From assembly GCF_902498995.1 (NCBI RefSeq), contig NZ_CABVLY010000017.1, positions 62,001 to 126,000 on the forward strand: a stretch of DNA of 64,000 nt, in the 5' to 3' direction. Under the pieces are notes generated by a model. It did no database searches, was not told the origin of the DNA, and worked only from the letters and a program-made list of their open reading frames with translations. Made by a program: the position numbers and the translations under genes. The stretch comes from Burkholderia anthina (lineage in GTDB: Bacteria > Pseudomonadota > Gammaproteobacteria > Burkholderiales > Burkholderiaceae). The number at the start of each line of letters is the position of its first letter. The first letter of the stretch is position 1. Of the stretch, positions 51,585 to 60,205 are shown piece after piece.

Positions 51585-52922
51585 TCACGCCCCGTCGCCG
51601 TGCGAATCGCCAGCCCGCACGACGCGCGTTTCGCGCATCACGCACAGCGTGAAGACGGTGACGAGGCCGAGCGCGACGAGGAACAGCGACACCGGCCACG
51701 ATGCGTGATAGCGCGCGAGCAGCGCGGTCGCGATCAGCGGCGACATCCCGCCCGCGAAGATCGACGCGACTTCGTGACCGAGCGCGACGCCCGAGTAGCG
51801 CACCTCGGTGCTGAACAGCTCGCCGACGAGCGCGGGCAGCGTGCCGATCATCGCGCCGTGGCTGACCGCCGTGCCGACCGTCAGCGCGAGCCATACGAGC
51901 GGCGTCGCGCGCGTGTCGAGCAGCCAGAAGAACGGGAACGCGCACGCGACCAGGCTCAGCGCGCCGATCAGGTACACGGGCTTGCGGCCGATCCGGTCGG
52001 ACAGCCGGCCCCACGCGAGCATCGCGCCCATTTCGACGATCATCGCGATCATCACGCCGGTCAGCATCACGCCGTTCGGGATGCCGACATACTTGCCGTA
52101 GACGAGCGAGAACGCCAGGAAGATGTAGGCGCCGCCGTTTTCGGCGACGCGCAGCCCCATCGCGAGCAGGATTTCCTTCGGATGGCGGCGAACGCACTCG
52201 ACGATCGGCAGATGCGTGTGCGCACCGCGCTTGCCGGCCTGCTCGTAGTCGCGGCTTTCCGGCAGATGGCGGCGGATGTAGATGCCGATCGCGAAGATCG
52301 CGATGCTCGCGAGGAACGGCAGCCGCCAGCCCCACGCGCGGAACGCGTCGTCCGGCAGCGCCTGTGCGGCGAGAAACGCGGCCGACGACAGCACGAACCC
52401 GCCGCCCACACCGAGCTGGCTCCATGCCGCGTAGTAGCCGCGCCGCTCGGGCGGCGCGTTCTCGCTGATCATCAGCACGCCGCCGCCCCATTCGCCGCCG
52501 GACGCGACGCCCTGCAGGAGCCGCAGCGCGACGAGCGCGGCCGGCGCCCACAGGCCGGCCTGCGCGTAGGTCGGCAGCAGGCCGATCGCGAACGTCGATG
52601 CGCCCATGATCAGCAGCGTCCACACGAGCGACGCCTTGCGCCCGTAGCGGTCGCCGATGTGGCCGAACACGATGCCGCCGAGCGGCCGCGCGACGAAGCC
52701 GAGCGCGAACGCCGCGAACGCGGCGAGGCTGCCCGCGAGCGGCGATGCGCCGGGCGGAAAGAATACGTGGCCGAAGACGAGCGCGGCGGCCGTGCCGTAC
52801 ACGAAGAAGTCGTACCACTCCATCGCGTTGCCGGCGACGGAGGCGATGACGATCCGGCGAAGCTGCCGGTCGGCGAGCGGCCGGGCGGCGCTCGGGGATT
52901 GCACGGTGTCGGTCGGGTACAT
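51585..52922 (-). CDS. MFS transporter, metabolite:H+ symporter (MHS) type
   Basis: 445 residues. Helix 1 ASVAGNAMEWYDFFVYGTAA and loop GHIGDRYGRKASL are hallmarks of the MHS family (shikimate, alpha-ketoglutarate, proline/betaine). The start at 52922 is uncertain because no strong ribosome site is visible; an ATG at 52967 is an alternative. It lies on the same strand as, and downstream of, the opine-type operon, so may import a related keto acid or betaine. Confidence 0.87.
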   Translation of the reverse strand: MYPTDTVQSPSAARPLADRQLRRIVIASVAGNAMEWYDFFVYGTAAALVFGHVFFPPGASPLAGSLAAFAAFALGFVARPLGGIVFGHIGDRYGRKASLVWTLLIMGASTFAIGLLPTYAQAGLWAPAALVALRLLQGVASGGEWGGGVLMISENAPPERRGYYAAWSQLGVGGGFVLSSAAFLAAQALPDDAFRAWGWRLPFLASIAIFAIGIYIRRHLPESRDYEQAGKRGAHTHLPIVECVRRHPKEILLAMGLRVAENGGAYIFLAFSLVYGKYVGIPNGVMLTGVMIAMIVEMGAMLAWGRLSDRIGRKPVYLIGALSLVACAFPFFWLLDTRATPLVWLALTVGTAVSHGAMIGTLPALVGELFSTEVRYSGVALGHEVASIFAGGMSPLIATALLARYHASWPVSLFLVALGLVTVFTLCVMRETRVVRAGDSHGDGA

Positions 52923-53095
52923 GGCGGACTCTGAAGGGGGCGGGCGCGTGCCGTCTTTCGGATCCATGCGGCACTGCGGGCTAGTGTTGTCGGCCCTGCC
53001 GGCCCCGGTCAAATCCGCAGAAAAAGGGGGGTGTCATCATTCCCGCAAATGATGGTCGCGGCGCGCGCGGCCGTGCCCGCTCGCGCCGCACCGCG

Positions 53096-54142
53096 TCACC
53101 GCTCGATCTGCCGGTTCCAGCGCGTATCCCACTGCGCGCGGTGCGCATTGATCGCGGTCCAGTCGACCACCGTCACCTTGCGCACGAGATCGTCGATGTT
53201 GCCGAGGCTTTGCTGCATCGCGGCGGGCATCTTCGCGAGGCGGTTGGTCGGGATCTGCTTGCCGGCCTCGGCGGCCTTCGTCTGCGCGGGCGCGGACAGC
53301 AGGAACTGCGCCAGTTTCTGCGCCAGCTGCGGGTCCGGATTGTTCGCGACGACGCACAGGTCGACGAGCAGCAGCACCGGGCCTTCCTTCGGGTTCGCAT
53401 ACGCGACCGGAATGCCCTTGTCCTGCAGGTCGCCGACGCCGGTCGGCGTCAGCGGAAACAGGGCGGCCTCGCCGGTCTGCACCATCTCGGAGATCTTCGC
53501 CGAGTTCGGGATGTACTCGACGACGTTCGGCCCGACCGTGCTCGCCCACTTGCTGAAGCCGGGCTCGACGTTCTGTTCGTTGCCGCCGAGCAGCCGGTTG
53601 ATCGCGAGGAATCCGTGCAGCCCGAACGTGCTGCTCGATGCCGACTGGAACACGACCTTGCCCTTGTATTTCGGATTGGCGAAATCCATCCACGACGTCG
53701 GCGGCGCCCAGCCCTTCTCCGCGAACAGCTTCTTGTTGTACGCGATGCCGGTCATCCCGAGCTGCACGCCCGCACCGACGTCGTCCTTCATCCGCGCGAA
53801 CGGATAAAGCTCCTTGAGCACCGGCGAATCGTCGAGCTTCTGGCACACGCCGAGACTGACCGCGCGCGCCATCACGCCGTCGTCGAGAAACGCGACGTGG
53901 ATCTGCGGCTTGTTGCGGTTCGCGAGCAGCTTTGCGAGCACGTCCGACGACGTGCCGGGCACGACGACGACCTTCACGTCGTTCGCCTTCTCGAAGTCGG
54001 GCAACACCTGGCTCGTGTAGGCCTTTTCCATCGGCCCGCCGTTCATGCCGACGTAGATCGTCTTCGTTTGTGCGAACGCGGGCGCGCCGGCGCCTGCGAT
54101 GCAGAGAGCGGCAGCCGCCGCGATCGTTCCGAGCAGTTTCAT
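53096..54142 (-). CDS. Spermidine/putrescine/opine-type ABC substrate-binding protein
   Basis: 348 residues. Signal peptide 1-24 (cleavage AFA-Q). Mature part is a PotD/AfuA-like type II receptor (TKTIYVGMNGGPMEKAYTSQ, VGMTGIAYNKKLFAEKG, FPLTPTGVGDLQDKG). Last of the seven-gene operon and overlaps the preceding oxidase gene (ATGA). Supplies substrate to the PotABC-like permease; opine, polyamine and betaine-like ligands are all possible. Confidence 0.9.
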   Translation of the reverse strand: MKLLGTIAAAAALCIAGAGAPAFAQTKTIYVGMNGGPMEKAYTSQVLPDFEKANDVKVVVVPGTSSDVLAKLLANRNKPQIHVAFLDDGVMARAVSLGVCQKLDDSPVLKELYPFARMKDDVGAGVQLGMTGIAYNKKLFAEKGWAPPTSWMDFANPKYKGKVVFQSASSSTFGLHGFLAINRLLGGNEQNVEPGFSKWASTVGPNVVEYIPNSAKISEMVQTGEAALFPLTPTGVGDLQDKGIPVAYANPKEGPVLLLVDLCVVANNPDPQLAQKLAQFLLSAPAQTKAAEAGKQIPTNRLAKMPAAMQQSLGNIDDLVRKVTVVDWTAINAHRAQWDTRWNRQIER

Positions 54143-55290
54143 CGTTGGGTCTCCTCTTGACGGAAAGGGGCGGTCGGCGTCGTTTGCGGTGCAAAGCGGC
54201 CGATCGAGAATGCATCGAGCGGGGTGGCGGTTTCGCCGGTCGTGACGAGATCGGCGAGCACGTCGCCGACACCCGGCGCGAGCAGGAAGCCGCCGCCGGA
54301 AAAGCCGAATGCATGCAGCAGGTTCGGCGTGGTACGGCTCGCGCCGATGATCGGGTTGTGATCCGGCGTGCAGCCCTCGACGCCGCTCCACGTGCGGATC
54401 AGCAGCGCGTCGCGCAGCGCGGGCAGCAGCGCGCACGCATCGCGCATGACCGCGCGCGTCGTATCGACCGACGGCTGGCCGAACTCGCCGTCGCCGCGGC
54501 CGCGCCCGCCGCCGATCACGCAGTTGCCGCGCGCGACCTGCCGCGCGTACACGCCGCCCCCGTACACGCCGAGGTTGTGCGCGATGAACGGCGGCAGCGG
54601 TTCGGTCACCCACATGTTCGGGTAGATCGCCTCCATCGGCACGGCTTCGCCGAAGCGCTCGGCGATCGTGTTCGCCCATGCGCCGGCCGAGTTGACCAGC
54701 CAGGTCGCGGTGCAGGCGCGCGCGCCTGCACGAACGTGAAAGCGTGTGCCGTCGTGGCGGACGTCGTCGACGGGGGTGTGTTCGAAGACCTCGGCGCCGG
54801 CCGCGCGGGCCGCACGGGCGAACGCGGGCGACACGATGCGCGGATTCGCGTGCCCGTCGCTCGCGCACAGCGAGCCGCCGAGCGCTGCGGGGCCGAGCCA
54901 CGGATAGCGACGGCGGAACGCGTCGCCGCGGATCACCTGCAGCGGCAGGCCGTGCTCGCCGGCGAGCGTCGCGTATGCATCGAGCGCGTCGAGATCGGCA
55001 TCGCTGCGGGCGAGCCGCAAGTGACCCGACACGACGAATTCGCCGTCGATGCCGATCAGTTCGGGCAGGCGATCCCAGATGCGCCGCGCACGCAGCGCGA
55101 GCGGCAACTGCTCGGCGGGGCGGCCCTGGCAGCGTACGCCGCCGTAGTTCACGCCGCTCGCCTGCGCGCCGCAGTCGCGACGCTCGAACAACGCGACGCG
55201 CAGGCCGCGCTGCGTCAGCGCCAGCGCGGCCGATGCGCCGACGAGGCCGCCGCCGACGATCGCGACGTCGTAATGGCGGATCTCATTCAT
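54139..55290 (-). CDS. FAD oxidase subunit, opine oxidase B / HcnC type
   Basis: 383 residues of the D-amino-acid-oxidase/DadA family: FAD motif VAIVGGGLVGASAALALTQR near residue 8, GVNYGGVRCQG, and a C-terminal GCTPDHNPIIGA with FSGGGFLLAPGVG. In opine oxidases and HCN synthase this subunit oxidises the C-N bond of the substrate. Overlaps the NAD/FAD subunit gene by 8 bp. Context (ABC importer, [2Fe-2S] partner) favours opine oxidase-type activity. Confidence 0.85.
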   Translation of the reverse strand: MNEIRHYDVAIVGGGLVGASAALALTQRGLRVALFERRDCGAQASGVNYGGVRCQGRPAEQLPLALRARRIWDRLPELIGIDGEFVVSGHLRLARSDADLDALDAYATLAGEHGLPLQVIRGDAFRRRYPWLGPAALGGSLCASDGHANPRIVSPAFARAARAAGAEVFEHTPVDDVRHDGTRFHVRAGARACTATWLVNSAGAWANTIAERFGEAVPMEAIYPNMWVTEPLPPFIAHNLGVYGGGVYARQVARGNCVIGGGRGRGDGEFGQPSVDTTRAVMRDACALLPALRDALLIRTWSGVEGCTPDHNPIIGASRTTPNLLHAFGFSGGGFLLAPGVGDVLADLVTTGETATPLDAFSIGRFAPQTTPTAPFRQEETQR

Positions 55291-56716
55291 CGCGCGCCTC
55301 GTCGGGAATCGCCGCGACATCGTCGCCCGCGAGCGCGGCGGAGACCGGGAAGGGCTTCACCGGCGGTTGCGCGCGCAACCGGCCTACGTCGGCGAGCGCC
55401 CGGCCTGTTTCGGCGGCCAGCACGAGCGCGGTCGCGTCGCCGCACATGCGGCCCTGGCAGCGGCCCATGCCGGCGCGGGTCAGCGCTTTCAGACGGTTGA
55501 GTTCGGTCGCTTCGCCGGCACGGATGCAGCGCCGCAGCGTGCCGGCGTCGATCTCTTCGCAGCGGCACACGATCGTGTCGTCCGGGCAGCGCGCGGCAAG
55601 CCCGGCCGGTGGCGCGAACGCCGCCTCGAGGCCCGCGCGGAACGCGCCGACCCGCGCGAGCGTGCGTTCCAGCGTGGCGGCGTCGGGTTTGCCGGCCGGC
55701 GCGGGCGACGCGATGCCGGCATCGTCGAGCAGGGCGAGCGCCGCGCGTCGCCCGGACGCCTCCGCGGCATCGGCCCCGGCGATACCGGCACCGTCGCCGG
55801 CGACGTAGACGCCGCGCACCGACGTGCGGCCGGCCGCGTCGCGTTCGGGCAACCATGCGCGGTTGAGCGGATCGAAGCTGAACCGGCAGCCGGCGAGATC
55901 GGCCAGCTGCGTTTCCGAGCGCAGCCCGAAGCCGAGGCCGAGCGCGTCGCATTCGATCATGCGCGGTGCCGCATCGCCGTCGGCCGCCCGCCACGCGAGC
56001 CCCGTGACGTGCCGCTCGCCGAGTACGCGTTCGAGCACGACACCGGTTTCGATCGCGACGCCGTGCGCGCGCAGCCAGCCGATGTAGTAGAGCCCCTTCG
56101 CGAACGTCGCCGGCATGCGCAGCAGCGCGGGTGCGGCGGCGGCCTGCCGGCGCAGCGGGCTCGTGTCGAGCACGGCCGCGATCTGCGCGCCGGCCTTTGC
56201 ATACTGATACGCGACGAGATACAGCAGCGGCCCGGTGCCCGCGAACACGATGCGCCGGCCGATCGCGCAGCCCTGCGCCTTCAATGCGACTTGCGCGCCG
56301 CCGAGCGTGTAGACGCCCGCGAGCGTCCATCCCGGCACCGGCAGCATGCGGTCGGTCGCGCCGCTCGCGACGATCAGGTGCGAGAACGGGACGGTTGTTT
56401 CGCGGCCGTCCTGCAGCGTGTCGACGCGGCCCGCGCCGCACGCCCACGCGAGCGTGTTCGGCCGGTAGTCGACGTGCGGCAGCAGCGCGGCCATCGTCCG
56501 ATGAACGGCGTCGGCCTTCGCCGCCTCGAAGCCGTACAGCGCGCGCTTGCCGCGCACGAACGCGCTGTCGGCGGGCGGCTGCCGGTAGATCTGGCCGCCC
56601 CAGCGCGCGTTCTCGTCGATCACGACGGGGCGTAGCCCCGCGTCGACGAGCGCTTCAGCCGCGCGCACGCCGGCCGGTCCCGCGCCGACGATCACCGGTT
56701 GCGTCGCGCCGCTCAT
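55283..56716 (-). CDS. NAD(P)/FAD oxidoreductase subunit with [2Fe-2S] site, opine oxidase A / HcnB type
   Basis: 477 residues. The N-terminal FAD motif is PVIVGAGPAGVRAAEALVDA; an NAD-binding region follows near residue 150 (IGRRIVFAGTGPLLYLVAYQ). The C-terminal BFD-like cluster has C384, C386, C420 and C425 (CRCEEI and MGRCQGRMC). It relays electrons from the oxidase subunit. Overlaps genes on both sides (ATGA with the small ferredoxin-like gene). Confidence 0.86.
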   Translation of the reverse strand: MSGATQPVIVGAGPAGVRAAEALVDAGLRPVVIDENARWGGQIYRQPPADSAFVRGKRALYGFEAAKADAVHRTMAALLPHVDYRPNTLAWACGAGRVDTLQDGRETTVPFSHLIVASGATDRMLPVPGWTLAGVYTLGGAQVALKAQGCAIGRRIVFAGTGPLLYLVAYQYAKAGAQIAAVLDTSPLRRQAAAAPALLRMPATFAKGLYYIGWLRAHGVAIETGVVLERVLGERHVTGLAWRAADGDAAPRMIECDALGLGFGLRSETQLADLAGCRFSFDPLNRAWLPERDAAGRTSVRGVYVAGDGAGIAGADAAEASGRRAALALLDDAGIASPAPAGKPDAATLERTLARVGAFRAGLEAAFAPPAGLAARCPDDTIVCRCEEIDAGTLRRCIRAGEATELNRLKALTRAGMGRCQGRMCGDATALVLAAETGRALADVGRLRAQPPVKPFPVSAALAGDDVAAIPDEARDE

Positions 56717-57057
56717 GATGCGTCTCCGGTGACGCCGCACGGCGCGCCGGTGAGGATTCGCATGCCGTCGGCGATCGGCGTCGAGCATGCACGGACGCGG
56801 GCGCCGGCTTCGGTGCGCACCCAGCAATCCTGGCACGCGCCGATCAGGCAGAAGCCGGCGCGCGGCTGGCCGCTGAATTCGCTGGCGCGCACGCGGCGTT
56901 GCGTGACGAGGATCGCGGTGAGCACGGTATCGCCGGCGAGCGCTTGCGCGGGACGGCCGTCGAGCATGAACGCGACGGCGGCGCGCTCGCGTTCGGCGAC
57001 GCGCACGAATTGCGCGCCGTCGTCCACGGTATCGGTTGAACGGGAAACGGAAGTCAT
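56713..57057 (-). CDS. Small (2Fe-2S)-binding subunit, HcnA type
   Basis: 114 residues of a ferredoxin fold with C70, C75, C78 and C91 (GFCLIGACQDCWV). It is the small iron-sulfur subunit of the three-component oxidase. An in-frame TTG at 57063 overlaps the permease stop (TTGA) and may be the real start; the ATG at 57057 has no ribosome site. Either way it is coupled to the permease gene upstream. Confidence 0.83.
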   Translation of the reverse strand: MTSVSRSTDTVDDGAQFVRVAERERAAVAFMLDGRPAQALAGDTVLTAILVTQRRVRASEFSGQPRAGFCLIGACQDCWVRTEAGARVRACSTPIADGMRILTGAPCGVTGDAS

Positions 57058-57059
57058 CG

Positions 57060-57854
57060 TCAATGTTGGCCGATCAGGATGCGGTTCAGGCCGTACACGC
57101 GATCGAGCAGCAGCATCGCGCCGGCGGTGATGAAGATGACGAGCGCCGATACCGACGCCATCATCGGATCGATCGATTCGGTCGCGTACATGTACATGCG
57201 CACCGGCAGCGTGACCGTCTGCGGCGACGTGACGAAGATCGACATCGTCAGTTCATCGAAGCTGTTGATGAACGCGAGCAGCCAGCCGCCCGTGATGCCG
57301 GGCACGATCATCGGCAGCGTGATGCGGCGGAACGTCGTCCACGGGTCGGCGCCGAGCGAGCACGCGGCCTGCTCGACGCTGCGGTCGAGGCCGGCGACCG
57401 ACGCGAGCACGAGCCGCATCACGAACGGCGTGATGACGACCATGTGCGCGACCACCAGCCACGCGAACGAGCCGGTTGCGCCGATCAGCGCGAAGAAGCG
57501 CAGCAGCGCGATGCCGAGCACGAGGCCCGGGATCACGAGCGGCGACAGCAGCAGGCCGTTCAGGAACGCCCGGCCGGGAAACGCCGCGCGGCCGATCGCG
57601 AGGCCGGCGGGTAGCGCGATCGCGAGCGACAGCGTCGCCGACGCGAACGCGAGCTTCACGCTGTTGAAGAACGCGGTGATGAAGTCGGGATAGTCGAGGA
57701 TCGCGCGGAACCAGCGCAGCGACAGTCCGTGCGTCGGCAGCGTCAGCGTTTCGTCGGGCGTGAACGCGACGAGTACGACGATCACGAGCGGCGCGAGCAC
57801 GAACAGGATCACGAGCGTGTGGAACGCGAGGGCGAAGGGGCCGTTCTTTCTCAT
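57060..57854 (-). CDS. ABC transporter permease, PotC type
   Basis: 264 residues, six helices, with the cytoplasmic EAA-loop EQAACSLGADPWTTFRRITL. This is the second inner-membrane subunit of the spermidine/opine-type importer. Coupled by ATGA to the first permease gene. Membrane partner of the 57851 gene product and driven by the ATPase at 58829. Confidence 0.9.
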   Translation of the reverse strand: MRKNGPFALAFHTLVILFVLAPLVIVVLVAFTPDETLTLPTHGLSLRWFRAILDYPDFITAFFNSVKLAFASATLSLAIALPAGLAIGRAAFPGRAFLNGLLLSPLVIPGLVLGIALLRFFALIGATGSFAWLVVAHMVVITPFVMRLVLASVAGLDRSVEQAACSLGADPWTTFRRITLPMIVPGITGGWLLAFINSFDELTMSIFVTSPQTVTLPVRMYMYATESIDPMMASVSALVIFITAGAMLLLDRVYGLNRILIGQH

Positions 57855-58828
57855 CGGGAAGCGCCTCCGAGGCTGCGCGCGTAGCGGCGTTCGAGCACGC
57901 GGTAGTAGGTGAGCATGACGATCAGGTTCGCGACCAGCAGCAGCACCGCGATGGTCGCGCCGAGCGGCCAGTTCAGCGAGCCGAGGAATTCGTCGTAGAC
58001 GGCGGTCGCCGCGACCTTCAGACGGCGTCCGCCGAGCAGGCCGGGAATCGCGAATGCGCTCGCCGACAGCCCGAACACCATCAGGCTGCCCGACAGCACG
58101 CCCGGCATCAGCTGTGGCACCACGATGCGGCGCAGCGTCGTGAACGGCGATGCGCCGAGCGACAGGGCCGCGTGTTCCGTCTGCGGATCGAGCCGCTGCA
58201 GCGCGGTCCATACGGGGATCACCATGAACGGCAGCATCACGTGCACGAGTGCGATCACGATCGCGAAGGTCGTGTATTCGAGCTTGTACGGCCCGAGGCC
58301 GACGAGCCCGAGCGCCTGGTTCACGAGTCCGCCCGTGTTCAGCAGCATGCTCCAGCCGAACGCGCGCACGACGACCGACACGAGCAGCGGCGCGAGAATC
58401 GCGAGCAGGAACAGCGAGCGCCACGGGTCGCGCATTTTCGACAGCACGTACGCTTCGGGCGTGCCGATCGCGACGCAGATCGCGGTGGTCAGCGCGGCGA
58501 TGCCGAACGTGCGCGCGAAGATCGTGTGGAAATACGACGAGCCGAGCACTTCCGCGTAGTTGCCGAACTGGAACGCGGCGATCGGGCCGGTGGCCGGGTC
58601 GAAACGATAGAACGTGAGCGCGAAGGTCATCGCGAGCGGCACGAGCACGAGCGCGGCGAACAGCGCGAAGGCGGGCGCGCACATCAGCCACAGCGGCGCA
58701 TGTGCGCGCCACGTCGCGTTCGGCGCGCGGCGGCCGGCGGCGCGCGCCGGTGCGGCATCGGCCGCGGCCGGGTGCGCCAGGCTGCCCGGTGCGCCGTCGC
58801 TCGGGAGCGGGCGGGAAGGCTGTCGCAT
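57851..58828 (-). CDS. ABC transporter permease, PotB type
   Basis: 325 residues, with a 42-residue proline/alanine-rich cytosolic extension before the first helix. EAA-loop EHAALSLGASPFTTLRRIVV near residue 220. Its ATG lies directly against the stop of the ATPase gene (zero gap). First permease of the importer. Confidence 0.9.
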   Translation of the reverse strand: MRQPSRPLPSDGAPGSLAHPAAADAAPARAAGRRAPNATWRAHAPLWLMCAPAFALFAALVLVPLAMTFALTFYRFDPATGPIAAFQFGNYAEVLGSSYFHTIFARTFGIAALTTAICVAIGTPEAYVLSKMRDPWRSLFLLAILAPLLVSVVVRAFGWSMLLNTGGLVNQALGLVGLGPYKLEYTTFAIVIALVHVMLPFMVIPVWTALQRLDPQTEHAALSLGASPFTTLRRIVVPQLMPGVLSGSLMVFGLSASAFAIPGLLGGRRLKVAATAVYDEFLGSLNWPLGATIAVLLLVANLIVMLTYYRVLERRYARSLGGASR

Positions 58829-59911
58829 TCAGGCCTCCCGGCGCATCACGCGCACTGCGTCGCTGTGCCAGTCGATGCCGACCGGCATGCCTTCGTCGAG
58901 CGGCTCCGCGCCTTCGTTCTGGCAGCACACGAGCACTTCGCCGAGCGCGCTGTCGACGCGATACAGCCACTGGCTGCCGAGGAAGAAGCGGCTCGAGACC
59001 GTCGCGGCGAAGCGGCCGGCGCCGGGGGCGCACAGTCGCAGCTTCTCGGGGCGGATGCATACCGACACGGCGTCGCCGACGCGCATGTCGCGCTCGTGCG
59101 CCGGCAGGTGCGCGGCATGTCCCGTCTCGGCGAGCTCGTGGCCGAGGTCGATGCGGATCGTGTCGCCGTCGTGCGCGACGATCGTGCCGGGCAGCAGGTT
59201 CGCCTTGCCGATGAACTGCGACACGAAGCGGTTCTCGGGGCGTTCGTATGCGCGGTACGGCGTGTCGGTCTGCGTGATGCGGCCGGCTTCCATCACGACC
59301 ACGCGGTCGCTGATCGACAGCGCTTCCGATTGATCGTGCGTGACCATGATCGTCGTCGTGCCGATCTTGCGCTGGATCGCGCGCAGTTCGAACTGCATTT
59401 CCTCGCGCAGCTTCGCATCGAGATTCGACATCGGCTCGTCGAGCAGCAGCACTGGCGGCTCGATCACGACGGCGCGCGCAATGGCGACGCGCTGCCGCTG
59501 GCCGCCGGACAGCTCGCGCGGAAAGCGGTGCGCGAACGCATCGAGGCGCACGAGCGACAGCGCCGCGCGGATGCGTTCCGCGCGCGTCGCCTTGTCGACA
59601 CCGCGCATGTCCAGGCCGAAGCCGACGTTCTCGGCGACGCTCATGTGCGGAAACAGCGCATAGCTCTGGAACACGATCCCGAGCCCGCGGCGGTTCGGCT
59701 TCATGTGCGTGATGTCCTGCCCGTCGAGCGCGATGCGGCCGCGCGTGACGTCGACGAAGCCGGCGATCATCTGCAGCGTCGTGGTTTTGCCGCAGCCGGA
59801 CGGGCCGAGCAGCGACACGAATTCGCCCTGTTCGACCGACAGGTTGACGTCCGCGACGGCGGTGAGCCCGCCGAACGATTTCGTCAGATCCGTAAGCGTG
59901 AGAAACGACAT
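58829..59911 (-). CDS. ABC transporter ATP-binding protein, PotA type
   Basis: 360 residues. Walker A GPSGCGKTT (36-44), signature LSGGQRQRVAIARA, Walker B VLLLDEPMSNLD, and a C-terminal TOBE domain (about 280-355). First gene of the seven-gene operon, divergent from the IclR gene across a 294-bp region. Energises import of the oxidase substrate. Confidence 0.92.
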   Translation of the reverse strand: MSFLTLTDLTKSFGGLTAVADVNLSVEQGEFVSLLGPSGCGKTTTLQMIAGFVDVTRGRIALDGQDITHMKPNRRGLGIVFQSYALFPHMSVAENVGFGLDMRGVDKATRAERIRAALSLVRLDAFAHRFPRELSGGQRQRVAIARAVVIEPPVLLLDEPMSNLDAKLREEMQFELRAIQRKIGTTTIMVTHDQSEALSISDRVVVMEAGRITQTDTPYRAYERPENRFVSQFIGKANLLPGTIVAHDGDTIRIDLGHELAETGHAAHLPAHERDMRVGDAVSVCIRPEKLRLCAPGAGRFAATVSSRFFLGSQWLYRVDSALGEVLVCCQNEGAEPLDEGMPVGIDWHSDAVRVMRREA

Positions 59912-60027
59912 GGGGAGCTCCGGGTTCGCACACCGGATCGCCGGTGCGTCGTTGATGCGGACTCTAGCCAGCCATATTTCGGAGCGTCAATTTAGGATTC
60001 TGCTCATCGAGATGTATTTCGAAAAAA

Positions 60028-60042
60028 TTCCGATGAATGGAA
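60028..60042. promoter_or_regulatory. IclR-type box 1, TTCCGATGAATGGAA
   Basis: First of three matching 15-bp elements in the potA-like/iclR intergenic region; with flanks it forms AATTCC-N7-GGAATT. It lies about 117 bp upstream of the potA-like start. Confidence 0.55.
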
Positions 60043-60068
60043 TTGATCGTCGTATCGCACGAAAATCG

Positions 60069-60083
60069 TTCCGTTGAATGAAG
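60069..60083. promoter_or_regulatory. IclR-type box 2, TTCCGTTGAATGAAG
   Basis: Second copy, 12 of 15 bases identical to box 1 and in the same orientation, 41 bp downstream of it. Confidence 0.5.
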
Positions 60084-60172
60084 GGCATCGAGGCCATGAA
60101 TCACACGAGTCAATCCCGTGCACACCCGGATGCCCGGGAAGTGCCGGCGCGACGACAATGGCGGCTACCATA

Positions 60173-60187
60173 TTCCGTTCAATGAAA
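60173..60187. promoter_or_regulatory. IclR-type box 3, TTCCGTTCAATGAAA
   Basis: Third copy, 13 of 15 identical to box 2, ending 18 bp before the IclR start codon. Suggests autoregulation. Confidence 0.5.
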
Positions 60188-60205
60188 TCATCGAGGAGAG
60201 CCGGC

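Noticed and set aside
53096..57057. Hydrogen cyanide synthase operon (hcnABC)
   Set aside because: Subunit architecture is shared, but the genes are embedded by overlaps in a PotABC-type import operon, which fits an imported amine or opine substrate better.
58172..59995. Very long plus-strand open frame (about 600 codons) antisense to the PotA/PotB-like genes
   Set aside because: GC-rich third positions leave long open antisense frames. Its product is Arg/His-rich low complexity and the opposite strand encodes perfectly conserved ABC subunits.
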